From positions 1 to 64,000 of the forward strand of contig JADKBO010000030.1 of NCBI GenBank assembly GCA_016715105.1: a stretch of 64,000 nt of DNA, written 5' to 3'. The translations under genes and the position numbers were made by a program. The stretch's first letter is position 1; each line of letters starts with the position of its first letter. The DNA is from Saprospiraceae bacterium (GTDB lineage: Bacteria; Bacteroidota; Bacteroidia; Chitinophagales; Saprospiraceae). The notes under the pieces are model-generated. The model saw only the letters and a list, made by a program, of their open reading frames with translations, was not told the origin of the DNA and searched no databases. Positions 34,101 to 43,646 of the stretch are shown piece by piece.

Positions 34101-35135
34101 ATGAACAAATTCTCTTTCTTTTTGCTTTTCATGGTGATCTTCCATGTTACATCTATTTCACAAACAAATAAACAAAAAATGGATCAAGACTTTTTGGCCA
34201 ATCAGGCTGATGGCATTTATGCAAAATTCGAAACCAATAAAGGAGATATATTCACCAAATTGGAATACAAACTTACTCCGATGACAGTGGCCAATTTTAT
34301 TGGTTTGGCAGAAGGCTCAATGGACAACGGCTCAAAACCTGCAGGCACGCCATTCTACGATGGCTTGAAATTTCACAGAGTCATTCCAAATTTCATGATT
34401 CAAGGTGGTTGTCCACTCGGCACCGGTACTGGAAATCCAGGTTATAAATTTGAAGATGAATTTGTAGACAGCCTCAAACACAGTGGACCAGGCATTTTGA
34501 GTATGGCCAATTCTGGACCAGCGACCAATGGTTCTCAGTTTTTCATCACTCACGTCCCTACCCCATGGTTGGATGGAAAACACACCGTTTTTGGCCATGT
34601 TATTCAAGGTCAGGATATTGTAAATGCCATCGTCCAAAATGACACTTTGAAAAGTTTGACCATCTTAAGAAAAGGAGCTGAAGCAAAGTCATTTGATGCA
34701 ACGACAAAGTTTGCTGAAGAAAAAGCCAATTTGGTTGCAAAAGCAGCTGCAAAAGAAGCTGAATTGAAAGCTGCTGCTGAACAATTGACCAAAGAATTTA
34801 ACAATACAACTCAGAGTGGGCTGAAATACATCGTGGTTACAGAAGGTCTTGGGACGAAACCAACAGCAGAAAGTAATTGCACGGTACACTATACAGGTAA
34901 ATTCCTTGATGGAAAAACTTTTGATAGCAGTGTTGACAGAGGTACACCTATAGATTTCAACCTCAACCAAGTAATAAAAGGCTGGTCTGAAGGATTACAA
35001 TTGATGCCTGAAGGAAGTAAATTTAAATTTTACATTCCTTATCAACTTGCGTATGGCGAGCGTGGATATCCTGGTGCTATTCCACCAAAAAGCGATTTGA
35101 TCTTTGAAGTAGAATTGATCAAAGTAAATAAATAA
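34101..35135 (+). CDS. dual peptidyl-prolyl isomerase: cyclophilin plus FKBP, exported
   Basis: 344 residues from ATG 34101. Signal peptide to about residue 21 (FLLFMVIFHVTSISQ). Cyclophilin domain at about 38-205: KFHRVIPNFMIQGGCPLGTG with the catalytic arginine, then GILSMANSGPATNGSQFFIT and WLDGKHTVFGHVI. A helical linker rich in A, E and K (about 210-238) leads to an FKBP domain at about 240-344 (VHYTGKFLDGKTFDSS, LPYQ-type IPYQLAYGERGYPGAIPP, LIFEVEL). Both halves keep their active sites. It is a periplasmic folding helper. The fusion of the two unrelated isomerase folds is known in this phylum. Confidence 0.92.
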   Translation: MNKFSFFLLFMVIFHVTSISQTNKQKMDQDFLANQADGIYAKFETNKGDIFTKLEYKLTPMTVANFIGLAEGSMDNGSKPAGTPFYDGLKFHRVIPNFMIQGGCPLGTGTGNPGYKFEDEFVDSLKHSGPGILSMANSGPATNGSQFFITHVPTPWLDGKHTVFGHVIQGQDIVNAIVQNDTLKSLTILRKGAEAKSFDATTKFAEEKANLVAKAAAKEAELKAAAEQLTKEFNNTTQSGLKYIVVTEGLGTKPTAESNCTVHYTGKFLDGKTFDSSVDRGTPIDFNLNQVIKGWSEGLQLMPEGSKFKFYIPYQLAYGERGYPGAIPPKSDLIFEVELIKVNK

Positions 35136-35153
35136 ACCTAAATGGAAATGATT

Positions 35154-36170
35154 TTAGTTTTCTAGAATCATTTCTGAAACTGCATTTATCCAGGCAGGGT
35201 CATCATTCAAACTGGCGACCAAGTCGAGGGCTTCACCTCCTGCCTGGATGAATTCTTCTTTGTATTCATAACCAATTTCAATGGTTGTTTCCAAACAATC
35301 TGCTACAAAAGCCGGACTAAAAACCAATAATTTCTTCGCCCCTCCGTGTTGCAAATGTTCTATCGTTTCGCTCGTATATGGTTGCGCCCAAGGATCCCTT
35401 CCAAGTCTGGATTGAAAACAAATGGTGTAGTCTGATCTTTGCAAACCCAATTTTTCTGAAATGGCAAAGGCTGTTTGGTGACACTGAGCCGAATAACAAA
35501 ATTTATTGTTTTCGCTAACCACACTACAGCAGTTTTCTACTTTGAGACAATGAGATTTGCTAGGGTCACCTTTTCGCAATTGCCTTTGTGGCAAACCATG
35601 AAAGCTGAAAAGAACGTGATCATAACTTTTTACATCATAAACTTTAGCATGATCCACAATCACATCAATCATCCGTGAATCTGTAGGATATGAATTGACG
35701 AATTTTATTTCCGGAATGACATCGTAATTCCTTAAAATGCGCATGACCTCGTCGTGAATAGAGCCGGTTGTTGCCGATGCGTATTGAGGAAAAAGCGGAA
35801 AAACTATGATTTTTTCTACTCTATCCTTAAAAATCAACTTGTATGCAGCGCGCTCAATGGAGGGAGTTTGATATCTCATAGCCAGTTCTACCACATAATT
35901 TGAGCCCAGTTTCTCCTGAACACCCTTTTGTAAAGCATATCCATGATATTTAATTGGGCTTCCTTCCTTGGTCCATAACCTTTTATACAATTTGGCTGAA
36001 CTTCCAGATCTAAATGGCGCAATGATGCCTCTCACCAACAAGTTTCTCCCCAACCATGATATATCGATTACCCGACGATCTAGTAAAAATTGCTTTAAAT
36101 ATCTATAAACGGCAGACCTTTCTGGTCCATCTGGGGTTCCTAGATTTACAAGTAAAACACCAATCTTCAT
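35154..36170 (-). CDS. hemH: ferrochelatase
   Basis: 338 residues. Family motifs: VLLVNLGTPDGPE near 5-17, LFSFHGLPQRQLRKGD with the iron/porphyrin histidine near 190, FQSRLGRDPWAQPYT, and ETTIEIGYEYKEEF with the acidic pair near 295. It inserts Fe2+ into protoporphyrin IX, the last step of haem synthesis. Two Cys close together (ENCCSVVSENNKFCYSAQC) are in the region that binds an iron-sulfur cluster in some ferrochelatases. The gene is a lone unit, convergent with the isomerase gene and separated by only 18 bases. Confidence 0.95.
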   Translation of the reverse strand: MKIGVLLVNLGTPDGPERSAVYRYLKQFLLDRRVIDISWLGRNLLVRGIIAPFRSGSSAKLYKRLWTKEGSPIKYHGYALQKGVQEKLGSNYVVELAMRYQTPSIERAAYKLIFKDRVEKIIVFPLFPQYASATTGSIHDEVMRILRNYDVIPEIKFVNSYPTDSRMIDVIVDHAKVYDVKSYDHVLFSFHGLPQRQLRKGDPSKSHCLKVENCCSVVSENNKFCYSAQCHQTAFAISEKLGLQRSDYTICFQSRLGRDPWAQPYTSETIEHLQHGGAKKLLVFSPAFVADCLETTIEIGYEYKEEFIQAGGEALDLVASLNDDPAWINAVSEMILEN

Positions 36171-36553
36171 ATTTCTCTGCTTAATGCAATTATCAAGTTA
36201 CCAATTTTGGAAAATTCCTTCCAAGAATATATTTACGGCAAACATACAAATACAATAATTGTTGCACGGGATGTAGGAGTGGAAAGTTCATAAAGTTTAA
36301 AGTTCAAAGTTTGCTAACATGGAGAGACGCAGGTCCCTGCGTCTGTACAACGCAGAAAGGTGGGAGAGACGCAAGGCTTAAGAATTGATCATTCATAGCC
36401 ACGAATTCACGAATTGATCCGGGAAAAAATGATTGTATATGGATCCAAAGAAAAAAACATCATGCCGAAGGTACAACCGCTTTTCATAACAATACATTTG
36501 CTGAAAACTGAAAGCTGATTGCTGATAACTGACCGCTGAAAATGGCCATAATT
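36171..36553. other. intergenic region without genes
   Basis: About 380 bases with small direct repeats: GGAGAGACGCAGG and GGGAGAGACGCAAGG near 36320-36375, plus CTGAAAGCTGATTGCTGATAAC-like motifs near 36508-36540. No gene is seen. Confidence 0.3.
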
Positions 36554-36590
36554 AAAAAGAGACCATGCAGATTTTGCATGGTCTCTTTTT
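36554..36590. terminator. perfect 16-bp hairpin terminator
   Basis: Arms AAAAAGAGACCATGCA / TGCATGGTCTCTTTTT with loop GATTT (36554-36590). It has T-tracts in both directions, ending the leftward CBM48 gene. The TGCA-GATTT-TGCA core is the same as in the htpG terminator. Confidence 0.85.
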
Positions 36591-36625
36591 AAATGTTATT
36601 TGCCTACCCCTAAAATGGGTTGGAA

Positions 36626-38503
36626 TTACTTAGCCTTTGGCTTAGGACCTCTTTTGCCTTTTGGTGCTGCCGGTGCCGCTGTTGTTGCTTTTGGCTTTGG
36701 ACCTGGTTTCGCTTTTGCTACTGGTGCTTTTGGCTCAGCTACTGGTGCAGTAGTTGTTGATTCAACCGCTGCTGCTTTTGGTTTTGGACCTCTCTTGCCT
36801 TTTGGTGCTGCTGGTGCCGCTGTTGTTGCCTTTGCTTTTGGACCAGGTTTTCCTTTAGCTACTGGTGCTTTTGGCTCAGCTACTGGTGCAGTTGTTGTTG
36901 ATTCAACTGCTGCTGCTTTTGGCTTTGGACCTCTTTTACCTTTTGGTGCAGCAGGCGCCGCTGTTGTTGCTTTTGCCTTTGGACCAGGTTTTCCTTTTGC
37001 TACTGGTGCTTTTGGCTCAGCTACTGGTGCAGTAGTTGTTGATTCCACCGCTGCTGCTTTTGGTTTTGGACCTCTTTTCCCTTTTGGTGCTGCTGGTGCC
37101 GCTGTTGTTGCCTTTGCTTTTGGACCAGGTTTTCCTTTTGCTACCGGTGCTTTTGGTTCTGCTGCTGGAGCTGTAGTTGATTCAACTGCTGCTGTTTTTG
37201 GCTTCGGACCTCTTTTTCCTTTTGGTGCTGCTGGTGCCGCTTTTGTTGCTTTTGGCTTTGGACCTGGTTTTCCTTTTGCTACTGGTGCTTTTGGTTCTGC
37301 TGCTGGAGCAGTTGTTGTTTCAACTGCTGCTGTTTTTGGCTTTGGACCTCTTTTTCCTTTTGGGGCTGTCGGTGCCGCTGTTGTTCCTTTTGGCTTTGGA
37401 CCTGGTTTTCCTTTTGCCACCGGTGCTTTTGCTTCTGCTACTGGAGCAGTTGCAGTTTCAACCGCTGCTGTTTTTGGCTTTGGACCTCTTTTTCCTTTTG
37501 GTGCTGCTGGTGCTGCTTTTGTTGCTTTTGGCTTTGGTCCAGGTTTTCCTTTTGCTACCGGTGCTTTTGGTTCTGCTGCTGGAGCAGTTGTTGATTCAAC
37601 TGCTGCTGCTTTAGGCTTTGGACCTCTTTTACCTTTTGGTGCTGTTGGTGCCGCTGTTGTTGCTTTTGGCTTTGGTCCAGGTTTTCCTTTTGCTACTGGT
37701 GCTTTTGGTTCTGCTGCTGGAGCAGTTGTTGTTTCAACTGCTGCTGTTTTTGGCTTTGGACCTCTTTTACCTTTTGGTGCTGCTGGTGCCGTTGTTGTTG
37801 CTTTTGGCTTTGGTCCAGGTTTTCCTTTTGCTACTGGTGTTTTTGGTTCTGCTGCTGATGCAGTTGTAGTTTCAACCGCTGCTGTTTTTGGCTTTGGACC
37901 TCTTTTACCTTTTGGTGCTGCTGGTGCCGCTTTTGTTCCTTTTGGCTTTGGCCCTGGTTTACCTTTTGTTACTGGTGCTGTTGTTTCAGTTACAGGTTCA
38001 GCAACAATTGGCTCAGCAGTAACTTTTACTTTCTCAGCTTTATCTTTAACTTTAGTTGCTGATTTAGCTTTTGATTTGGAAGCAGCTTTTACTTTTTCTG
38101 GTTTAGGCGTCTCGCTACTTTTTGGAGCTTTATTAGTAACCTTACCTTTTCCACTTTTCTTTTCAGATTTGTCTCCGCCGCCTTTTTTAGCAGATTCAAC
38201 ATTCTCAATAAAAATTACTGTATTATCAATTCCATAATATGGAGATGAAGTATAACCATCACCATGAGTATCATTAAACCAAAAATGTTCGTTAGACGCA
38301 TATTTGAATTCGTATCTTTTACCAAGTTCCAATTCAATAGAGCCTGAAAATTCTCCTTTTGAATAATTAAGCTTTGCTCCGTTCTCCCAATTCCATCCGT
38401 TGAAATCTCCTAATACTCTTACATCCTCCGAACCAGTTAAAGCACCTTTTTTGAATGAAAATGTTACTTTACATCCGTTTTTTGAATACTTCTTTTTTAT
38501 CAT
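36626..38503 (-). CDS. CBM48-like domain fused to ten basic AT-hook-like repeats
   Basis: 625 residues. Residues 1-100 look like an early-set/CBM48 (AMPK-type glycogen-binding or isoamylase N) domain: VTFSFKKGALTGSEDVRVLG, DFNGWNW, YEFKYASNEHFWFND and the SSPYYGIDN end. Residues 105-190 are a lysine-rich linker. From about 190 to 625 there are ten near-identical repeats of 46-47 residues, each with KGKPGPKPKAT and PKGKRGPKPK (K/R-G-x-P cores like AT hooks), separated by alanine/threonine/glutamate spacers. The tail is extremely basic and should bind DNA or another polyanion, as histone-H1-like proteins do. No signal peptide. The rightward reading frame over it (36600-38237) is a shadow of the repeats. 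Confidence 0.7.
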   Translation of the reverse strand: MIKKKYSKNGCKVTFSFKKGALTGSEDVRVLGDFNGWNWENGAKLNYSKGEFSGSIELELGKRYEFKYASNEHFWFNDTHGDGYTSSPYYGIDNTVIFIENVESAKKGGGDKSEKKSGKGKVTNKAPKSSETPKPEKVKAASKSKAKSATKVKDKAEKVKVTAEPIVAEPVTETTAPVTKGKPGPKPKGTKAAPAAPKGKRGPKPKTAAVETTTASAAEPKTPVAKGKPGPKPKATTTAPAAPKGKRGPKPKTAAVETTTAPAAEPKAPVAKGKPGPKPKATTAAPTAPKGKRGPKPKAAAVESTTAPAAEPKAPVAKGKPGPKPKATKAAPAAPKGKRGPKPKTAAVETATAPVAEAKAPVAKGKPGPKPKGTTAAPTAPKGKRGPKPKTAAVETTTAPAAEPKAPVAKGKPGPKPKATKAAPAAPKGKRGPKPKTAAVESTTAPAAEPKAPVAKGKPGPKAKATTAAPAAPKGKRGPKPKAAAVESTTTAPVAEPKAPVAKGKPGPKAKATTAAPAAPKGKRGPKPKAAAVESTTTAPVAEPKAPVAKGKPGPKAKATTAAPAAPKGKRGPKPKAAAVESTTTAPVAEPKAPVAKAKPGPKPKATTAAPAAPKGKRGPKPKAK

Positions 38504-38533
38504 TTTTGGTTATGTTTTAATTAATAATATCTG

Positions 38534-38564
38534 CAAAGATATAATTTGTTAATAATTATCACAA
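38534..38564 (-). promoter_or_regulatory. Bacteroidota-type promoter of the CBM48 repeat protein
   Basis: On the minus strand TTG (38564-38562), 20 bases, then TATCTTTG (38541-38534) matches TTG-N20-TAnnTTTG exactly. The ATG is 30 bases downstream at 38503. This is the best promoter match found in the window. Confidence 0.6.
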
Positions 38565-39300
38565 AACTTCTTTATACTCAAATGATTAGCTCTACAAACA
38601 ATTAGATATTAAAGTATAAATACCGTTGTGACTTTCATGTAACAAACGTTTAAAAGCCTACATTGTTTTAAATAAATTAATTTGGGATTCCAGGTATCAA
38701 ATTAAGCACTCCATTTAAGTAATTGCAAGTAGAAAGGTTTTAGAAATCACATAAACCTAACCAAACTTTTCAAAGTGAAAATTACACCTATTCAATTGAT
38801 TATTAAACATTTAAATTACATCTACAAAAAGGATTAGCCCAATTTAATTATTGATACTACGATATCATTCAAATCAAAAATAATGCAAACAGAACTTGAT
38901 TTATTTGCATTTGGAACAGCTATTTTACCATTTTTAATAAATCAAAAAGCTTCCAATTGCCTATAAATTAATAAAAAGGACAAATTGAAACAAAAATTAA
39001 AATTAAAGCTGTCAGACATTATTTAGGAAATATTTCACGTATTCCTTCAGAAAAAATCCAGAATTCAAAGCATAATTGCAAAGAATGATCAAAACAAATA
39101 ACGAAAAGGGGCCATTCTTAAATGCTAAAAAAGCACTGAGTCCTCGATCATAAAAGGAGGAGAAACCAATTCAAAGTCAAACTTTTTCTAAAAGTAAATT
39201 AATAGTTCAAGAAATGAAATGACTGTTTGGATTTCGATAAATGATTAAAAAACAAGACTGAAAATACGAATGGAGTTTTTTAAAAATAAGATCCTGGTGC
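38565..39300. other. 740-base AT-rich region with no gene seen
   Basis: Very AT-rich with only short frames (for example 27 codons from 38883). No convincing hairpin terminator was found for the leftward kinase gene that starts at 42795 and ends at 39301. Confidence 0.3.
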
Positions 39301-42300
39301 TCACTCTTCATCCAAAAGGACTTCATTATCTGCGAGCAATTCTGTCCTCATTAAAGGCAATTCAATGAAAAACGAAGTTCCTGTATTTTCTACAGAATCA
39401 AAATAAATACGTCCTCCCATGGTTTCCAACATGTTGGCACTGATAGCAAGTCCCAAACCAGTACCCGAGCTTTTTGTAGTAAAATTAGGGGTAAATACTT
39501 TGGATTTCATTTCCTCTTTTATCCCTACCCCATTGTCAGAAATTCTAATTCTAGCGATGTCCTTTTCCTTAGTTAATTCCAAGTCAATATGGCCACGTTT
39601 ATCTTCAGGAATTGCCTGAATGGCATTTTTTAAAATGTTGTTTAATATCCTGACCAAGTGATTTCGATCTGCAAATACATAAATCTCATTCATGGGTTCT
39701 ATGAGATTTATATCCATATCGTCTCTTTTCCTGAATAAATCATGCACCTTTTCAACTACTTCATTGAGAATAATTTTTTCATTCTCCGTTTTGGGCATGG
39801 AAGCGAAATTTGAAAATGTATTTGCAATCTGAGTAAGGTTATTGATTTGTTCCATCATGGTCGCGGTGATTTTTGAAATCATTTTCTTACCATTTTCAGG
39901 ATCAGTTGCTACCGCTTTCTCCAAGTATTGCAAACTCAATTTCATAGGCGTTAGTGGATTTTTTATTTCGTGCGCCACTTGTTTTGCCATTTCTCTCCAT
40001 GCCATTTCTCGCTCCGTTCTTGCGATGATATTGGCACTTTTATTGATTTCCTCGGTCAAGTTATTATAGTCATTGATCAAATCTCCAATTTCATCAGTGC
40101 TCTCCCATTTCAATTTATTATATGCTTTACCAATTTTAAACTGCCGTAAACTTTCTCTAAGTTGTACGAGTGGTTTTGTGATGGAGTTGGAAATACCCAA
40201 TGAAATGGCAATTGCCAGTAAAAAAAGAAATATGTAAACATTCAAAAGAGTCCCCACGTAATTTTTAATTTCTGACCGCTCCACAACTCCAGGTTCTGTC
40301 TGGGTATAGGAGAGATAAGCCATCGGTGATTTATCGTTTTTATAAAGCGGAATTAAGACTTCTTCTTCACTCAAATTATAGCTTCGCACCCCAAGATTTG
40401 ATTGCGTCTTATTGAGCTTTTTGATTTGTTCCAGTACATAAAACGGTAATCTTGGCGTAAAATCTAGTTGATTATTGCGAGATAAACTTTGGCCATTTTC
40501 ATCGTATAATTGTACCGAAGATCTATAAATACTGTTGAGATTTTCTAGTTGGTTTAGCAAATAATAGGTCGCTCCTGTTTTTTCTGTAAATTCACTTAAA
40601 CGCAGATTGATATCCGTTGTCAGAGCCCTAACCCGATCATCAAATGTTTGAAGGATTTTCTGTTTGTTGATGTTGTGAAAATAAATCGCTGTCACCACTC
40701 CTATGACCGTAAAAGAAAAAATGATCAAGCCAATAATACTCAGTTGCAATCTCAGTCGCAACGAAGTTTTATCTGTAAATCGCAAGCCAAAATCAATGGG
40801 TAAATAATTCCAAAAAGTATTGAAAAAAGTCAATATGCCCAGAAAAAGCAAACCCAAAATGAATATCAATGAAAACAAAGATATAGGTCGCAAAAGGCCA
40901 TATTCTGGCACAAATGCGGCAACATTATAATTGGAATCTATCTTATAATTGTAAAAATTGAATTTTTGAATGATGGTATCTTGGCTGATAAATTTTGGGA
41001 TTTCTGACTTTATAAAATCTAAGCCTTGGCCATCAACCAGATTTCCATCTTTATAGAGCAAATAATTTCCTTGAAATTTACTGAAACCTTTTGCATTGTA
41101 TTTCAGAATCAAGTGAAGTGAATCATCGACCGGTTTATACCAGATATAATTGGGCGGCAAAGGGCGGTAATATAAATTATTGCCGACCAATTTTGCACCA
41201 CTTATTTCTTCCTTTGACTTTTCTACCTCACCTGAATAATTGATGAATAAACTTTTGCCCTTGTTATCAAAAAACTCAACTTGGTCGAGTTGTAAGTTCC
41301 CTAGATTCCCATTGTTATCACTGTTGATCATGGAATAGATGTAGGAAATAAAATCATTGTATTCAAAAGTTTGTCCATCAGCCGTCATCGATAATTGCTT
41401 GAGGAAATTACTCAGCTCAATGGTGTAGGTCGTCAGTTTTACTTTATTGATGTCATCTTGATTTGGGCTATAAAAACTTTGTTGCAGTTTTATTTTTTCA
41501 TCTTCACTTGTGCGGTAAATCGCTGCTCTATAGGTTGTGAAAGTGAGGAATGCAGCATGGAAAACCACCCACCAAACAAAGAAACTCAAATGGCGGTAGT
41601 CGATGTCTTGGAAAACGTCAAAACTCAATAAGAATATAAATATAAATATGACGATGGTAGCTATTACCATGACATCTAATGAAAATAAATAGATCAGAGA
41701 CACTCCTATTACAGGTAAGAAAAATGTGAATACTTTTTTATTAAGTGGAAAATCGTTTTCCTGATTCTTGAAGAATAAAGTGACTAGGTAAAAATTGAGG
41801 AAACAATATCCAATCAGTACAAATGAAAATATCAATTCGTTGGGACCAAAGGCTAGTGGCGAATTAATACCAAAATTGAGACTAGCCTTATTGACAAACT
41901 GGAAACTTTGATAAAAGATATAAAAAAATATTGTGGCTGTTGTAAAGGCACCAAGTAACAGTCGATAGCTGAATTTTGTCCTTGCTAATCGAGTAATGAA
42001 ATAGGGGTGCAATGAGGCCAAGAATACAAAAATGATACAGATAAGATCAAATAAAATATCAATCAAACTGATGGTTCCAAAATAGTTTTCATATCTGACT
42101 TGATGGGCATTTACCCCACTCATCAAGAAATCATTGAAAAACAATTTAAAGACTACCCATACAATACCAATTCCTAGTATATAAAATAAGATAACGAAAC
42201 GTTGGTCTTCGGATTTGTAGGAAAATATTGCCGATTTCCACAATAAAAATAAACCGATCAAACCAAGCAACCATACTAGCGTAACAGCCAGTTGTTTTCC

Positions 42301-42795
42301 TACTGAAAGAGGCTTAAGTACCTTATTGATTTCCAAACTACCATTGTGAATTTTTATAAGCCCATCTCTGTTGCCAGATGCTTTATAAAAAAGCACATTT
42401 CCACTGAGAATCGGTTGACCGCTCGGATAGATGAAGCCCAACTTTTTGTCTTCCAATAATGAAAAAGTACAGATTTTATTTTTTTCTGTAAACGATGAGG
42501 AGAAAACTTCTCTGAGATCCTTGGACTTTTCTGGCTTCAGCCGACTGTCATTCCAATATATCAATTTGTCGTTTTCATAAACTTTGACTAAAAAAACATT
42601 TTTGGAAAGTGTGGCAATAGATCCATTGGCTACACCATTTTTCAGGTTTTCTAGTTCGTTGTCCAAAAATGAAGATAATACAGGTAGGCTCTGCTTTGCT
42701 TTGTGCTGCTGGTATTTCATATAACCGAATAGCGATATGAGCAAGCATACCAAAAAAGCATAAAATAAAAGTTGCCTATCTATTTTTTTTTCCAT
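39301..42795 (-). CDS. large multi-helix sensor histidine kinase, NtrY-like
   Basis: 1164 residues. First helix near 10-26, a periplasmic segment (about 30-155), then a block of eight or so helices (about 160-420). A second extracytoplasmic part (about 430-660) follows, then further helices (about 645-720), a periplasmic loop and a last helix near 860. HAMP at about 885-935 (NSITKPLVQLRESLRQFKIG). The H-box MAKQVAHEIKNPLTPMKLS is near 958. HATPase_c carries N-box HLVRILNNILKNAIQAIPED, G1 SDNGVGIKEE and G2 TGLGLAISANM. There is no receiver domain. Architecture resembles NtrY. No response regulator is beside it, so the partner is elsewhere. Confidence 0.9.
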   Translation of the reverse strand: MEKKIDRQLLFYAFLVCLLISLFGYMKYQQHKAKQSLPVLSSFLDNELENLKNGVANGSIATLSKNVFLVKVYENDKLIYWNDSRLKPEKSKDLREVFSSSFTEKNKICTFSLLEDKKLGFIYPSGQPILSGNVLFYKASGNRDGLIKIHNGSLEINKVLKPLSVGKQLAVTLVWLLGLIGLFLLWKSAIFSYKSEDQRFVILFYILGIGIVWVVFKLFFNDFLMSGVNAHQVRYENYFGTISLIDILFDLICIIFVFLASLHPYFITRLARTKFSYRLLLGAFTTATIFFYIFYQSFQFVNKASLNFGINSPLAFGPNELIFSFVLIGYCFLNFYLVTLFFKNQENDFPLNKKVFTFFLPVIGVSLIYLFSLDVMVIATIVIFIFIFLLSFDVFQDIDYRHLSFFVWWVVFHAAFLTFTTYRAAIYRTSEDEKIKLQQSFYSPNQDDINKVKLTTYTIELSNFLKQLSMTADGQTFEYNDFISYIYSMINSDNNGNLGNLQLDQVEFFDNKGKSLFINYSGEVEKSKEEISGAKLVGNNLYYRPLPPNYIWYKPVDDSLHLILKYNAKGFSKFQGNYLLYKDGNLVDGQGLDFIKSEIPKFISQDTIIQKFNFYNYKIDSNYNVAAFVPEYGLLRPISLFSLIFILGLLFLGILTFFNTFWNYLPIDFGLRFTDKTSLRLRLQLSIIGLIIFSFTVIGVVTAIYFHNINKQKILQTFDDRVRALTTDINLRLSEFTEKTGATYYLLNQLENLNSIYRSSVQLYDENGQSLSRNNQLDFTPRLPFYVLEQIKKLNKTQSNLGVRSYNLSEEEVLIPLYKNDKSPMAYLSYTQTEPGVVERSEIKNYVGTLLNVYIFLFLLAIAISLGISNSITKPLVQLRESLRQFKIGKAYNKLKWESTDEIGDLINDYNNLTEEINKSANIIARTEREMAWREMAKQVAHEIKNPLTPMKLSLQYLEKAVATDPENGKKMISKITATMMEQINNLTQIANTFSNFASMPKTENEKIILNEVVEKVHDLFRKRDDMDINLIEPMNEIYVFADRNHLVRILNNILKNAIQAIPEDKRGHIDLELTKEKDIARIRISDNGVGIKEEMKSKVFTPNFTTKSSGTGLGLAISANMLETMGGRIYFDSVENTGTSFFIELPLMRTELLADNEVLLDEE

Positions 42796-43268
42796 TCTTT
42801 AAGACCCCATTTTTGATTGTCTATAGCGCAAATCTTGATCCAAAAAATTTGACTATTACCCATCATTCGTCCAATGCTCAAGTTTCTCACTTATGGATTC
42901 GATCAAATTTTTGAATACTCATCTCTTATGATCACCAAAATTTTACCTCAATTTCCCTCGTGTCGGAGAACTGTCAAGGTACAAAGAAAACAAATTATAA
43001 TTAATTATTATATGATTTTCATTGATATTGTTTGCTTTACATAGAATATTCGCATTTAAACTACAATTTATTGTTCCATATTTATCCAAGAAACTGTATC
43101 AGAATAGCCAATTGTATATGAAAAGGGTCAACTTCATTTCTAGGGGCCTCCAAACTATGTTTCAGCTTGGAAACTTTGGAATACCATGGATCGACCACTC
43201 AACTTGCTCAGTTCAGTTTCTATGAATTTTTTATTGTTGCTTCCTTACTTATGAGCCATTGTTCTAAG
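42796..43268. other. intergenic region, nothing recognised
   Basis: About 470 bases between the divergent kinase gene and the inverted-repeat element. AT-rich, with only short frames broken by stops. Confidence 0.3.
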
Positions 43269-43493
43269 TAATACCATTCGGAAATGGAATTGACCATAAT
43301 CTTGCTATTAAAAGTTCATCCCGTCCTAATGACGGGACGCCGGAGCGCCCACTTTGGTTTTGGAGTGGTTGTGATCAACGGATCACTGTTCAGCACTAAA
43401 ATAATTTGGCACGATTTCTTCACGCGCCTCATCTTGAATTTTAAACTTTTAACTTCACAATCTAAATGGTCATTCCATTTTCCGAATGGTATA
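43269..43493. repeat. 225-base element with roughly 28-base terminal inverted repeats
   Basis: The left end AATACCATTCGGAAATGGAA continues TTGACCAT. The right end, read in reverse complement, is AATACCATTCGGAAAATGGA continuing ATGACCAT. These are inverted copies differing only by two single-base shifts. The centre holds a hairpin CCCGTC-CTAAT-GACGGG (43320-43336) and no gene. It fits a MITE-like element or a large folded RNA upstream of the secreted-protein gene. Confidence 0.5.
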
Positions 43494-43646
43494 TCATATA
43501 TTTGCCCGTGAAGTCAAACATTACAAATTGAAGAAAAAACACTTCAATGATGATTTCTTTCGTTTCCATAACAATACTTTATTATTTAGTATCTTGGAAA
43601 TGCGTAAAATCATAGGAAACATTAACAATTGGTACTCCGTCATATA

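Noticed and set aside
36600..38237. Rightward 545-codon open frame rich in phenylalanine, glycine and alanine
   Set aside because: It is the antisense of the repetitive lysine/proline/alanine gene. Regular codon repeats keep the opposite strand open; it has no family match, no start context and an implausible repeat composition.
43022..43225. Rightward 67-codon frame in the gap after the kinase gene
   Set aside because: Composition is like random AT-rich DNA; no motif, membrane pattern or context.
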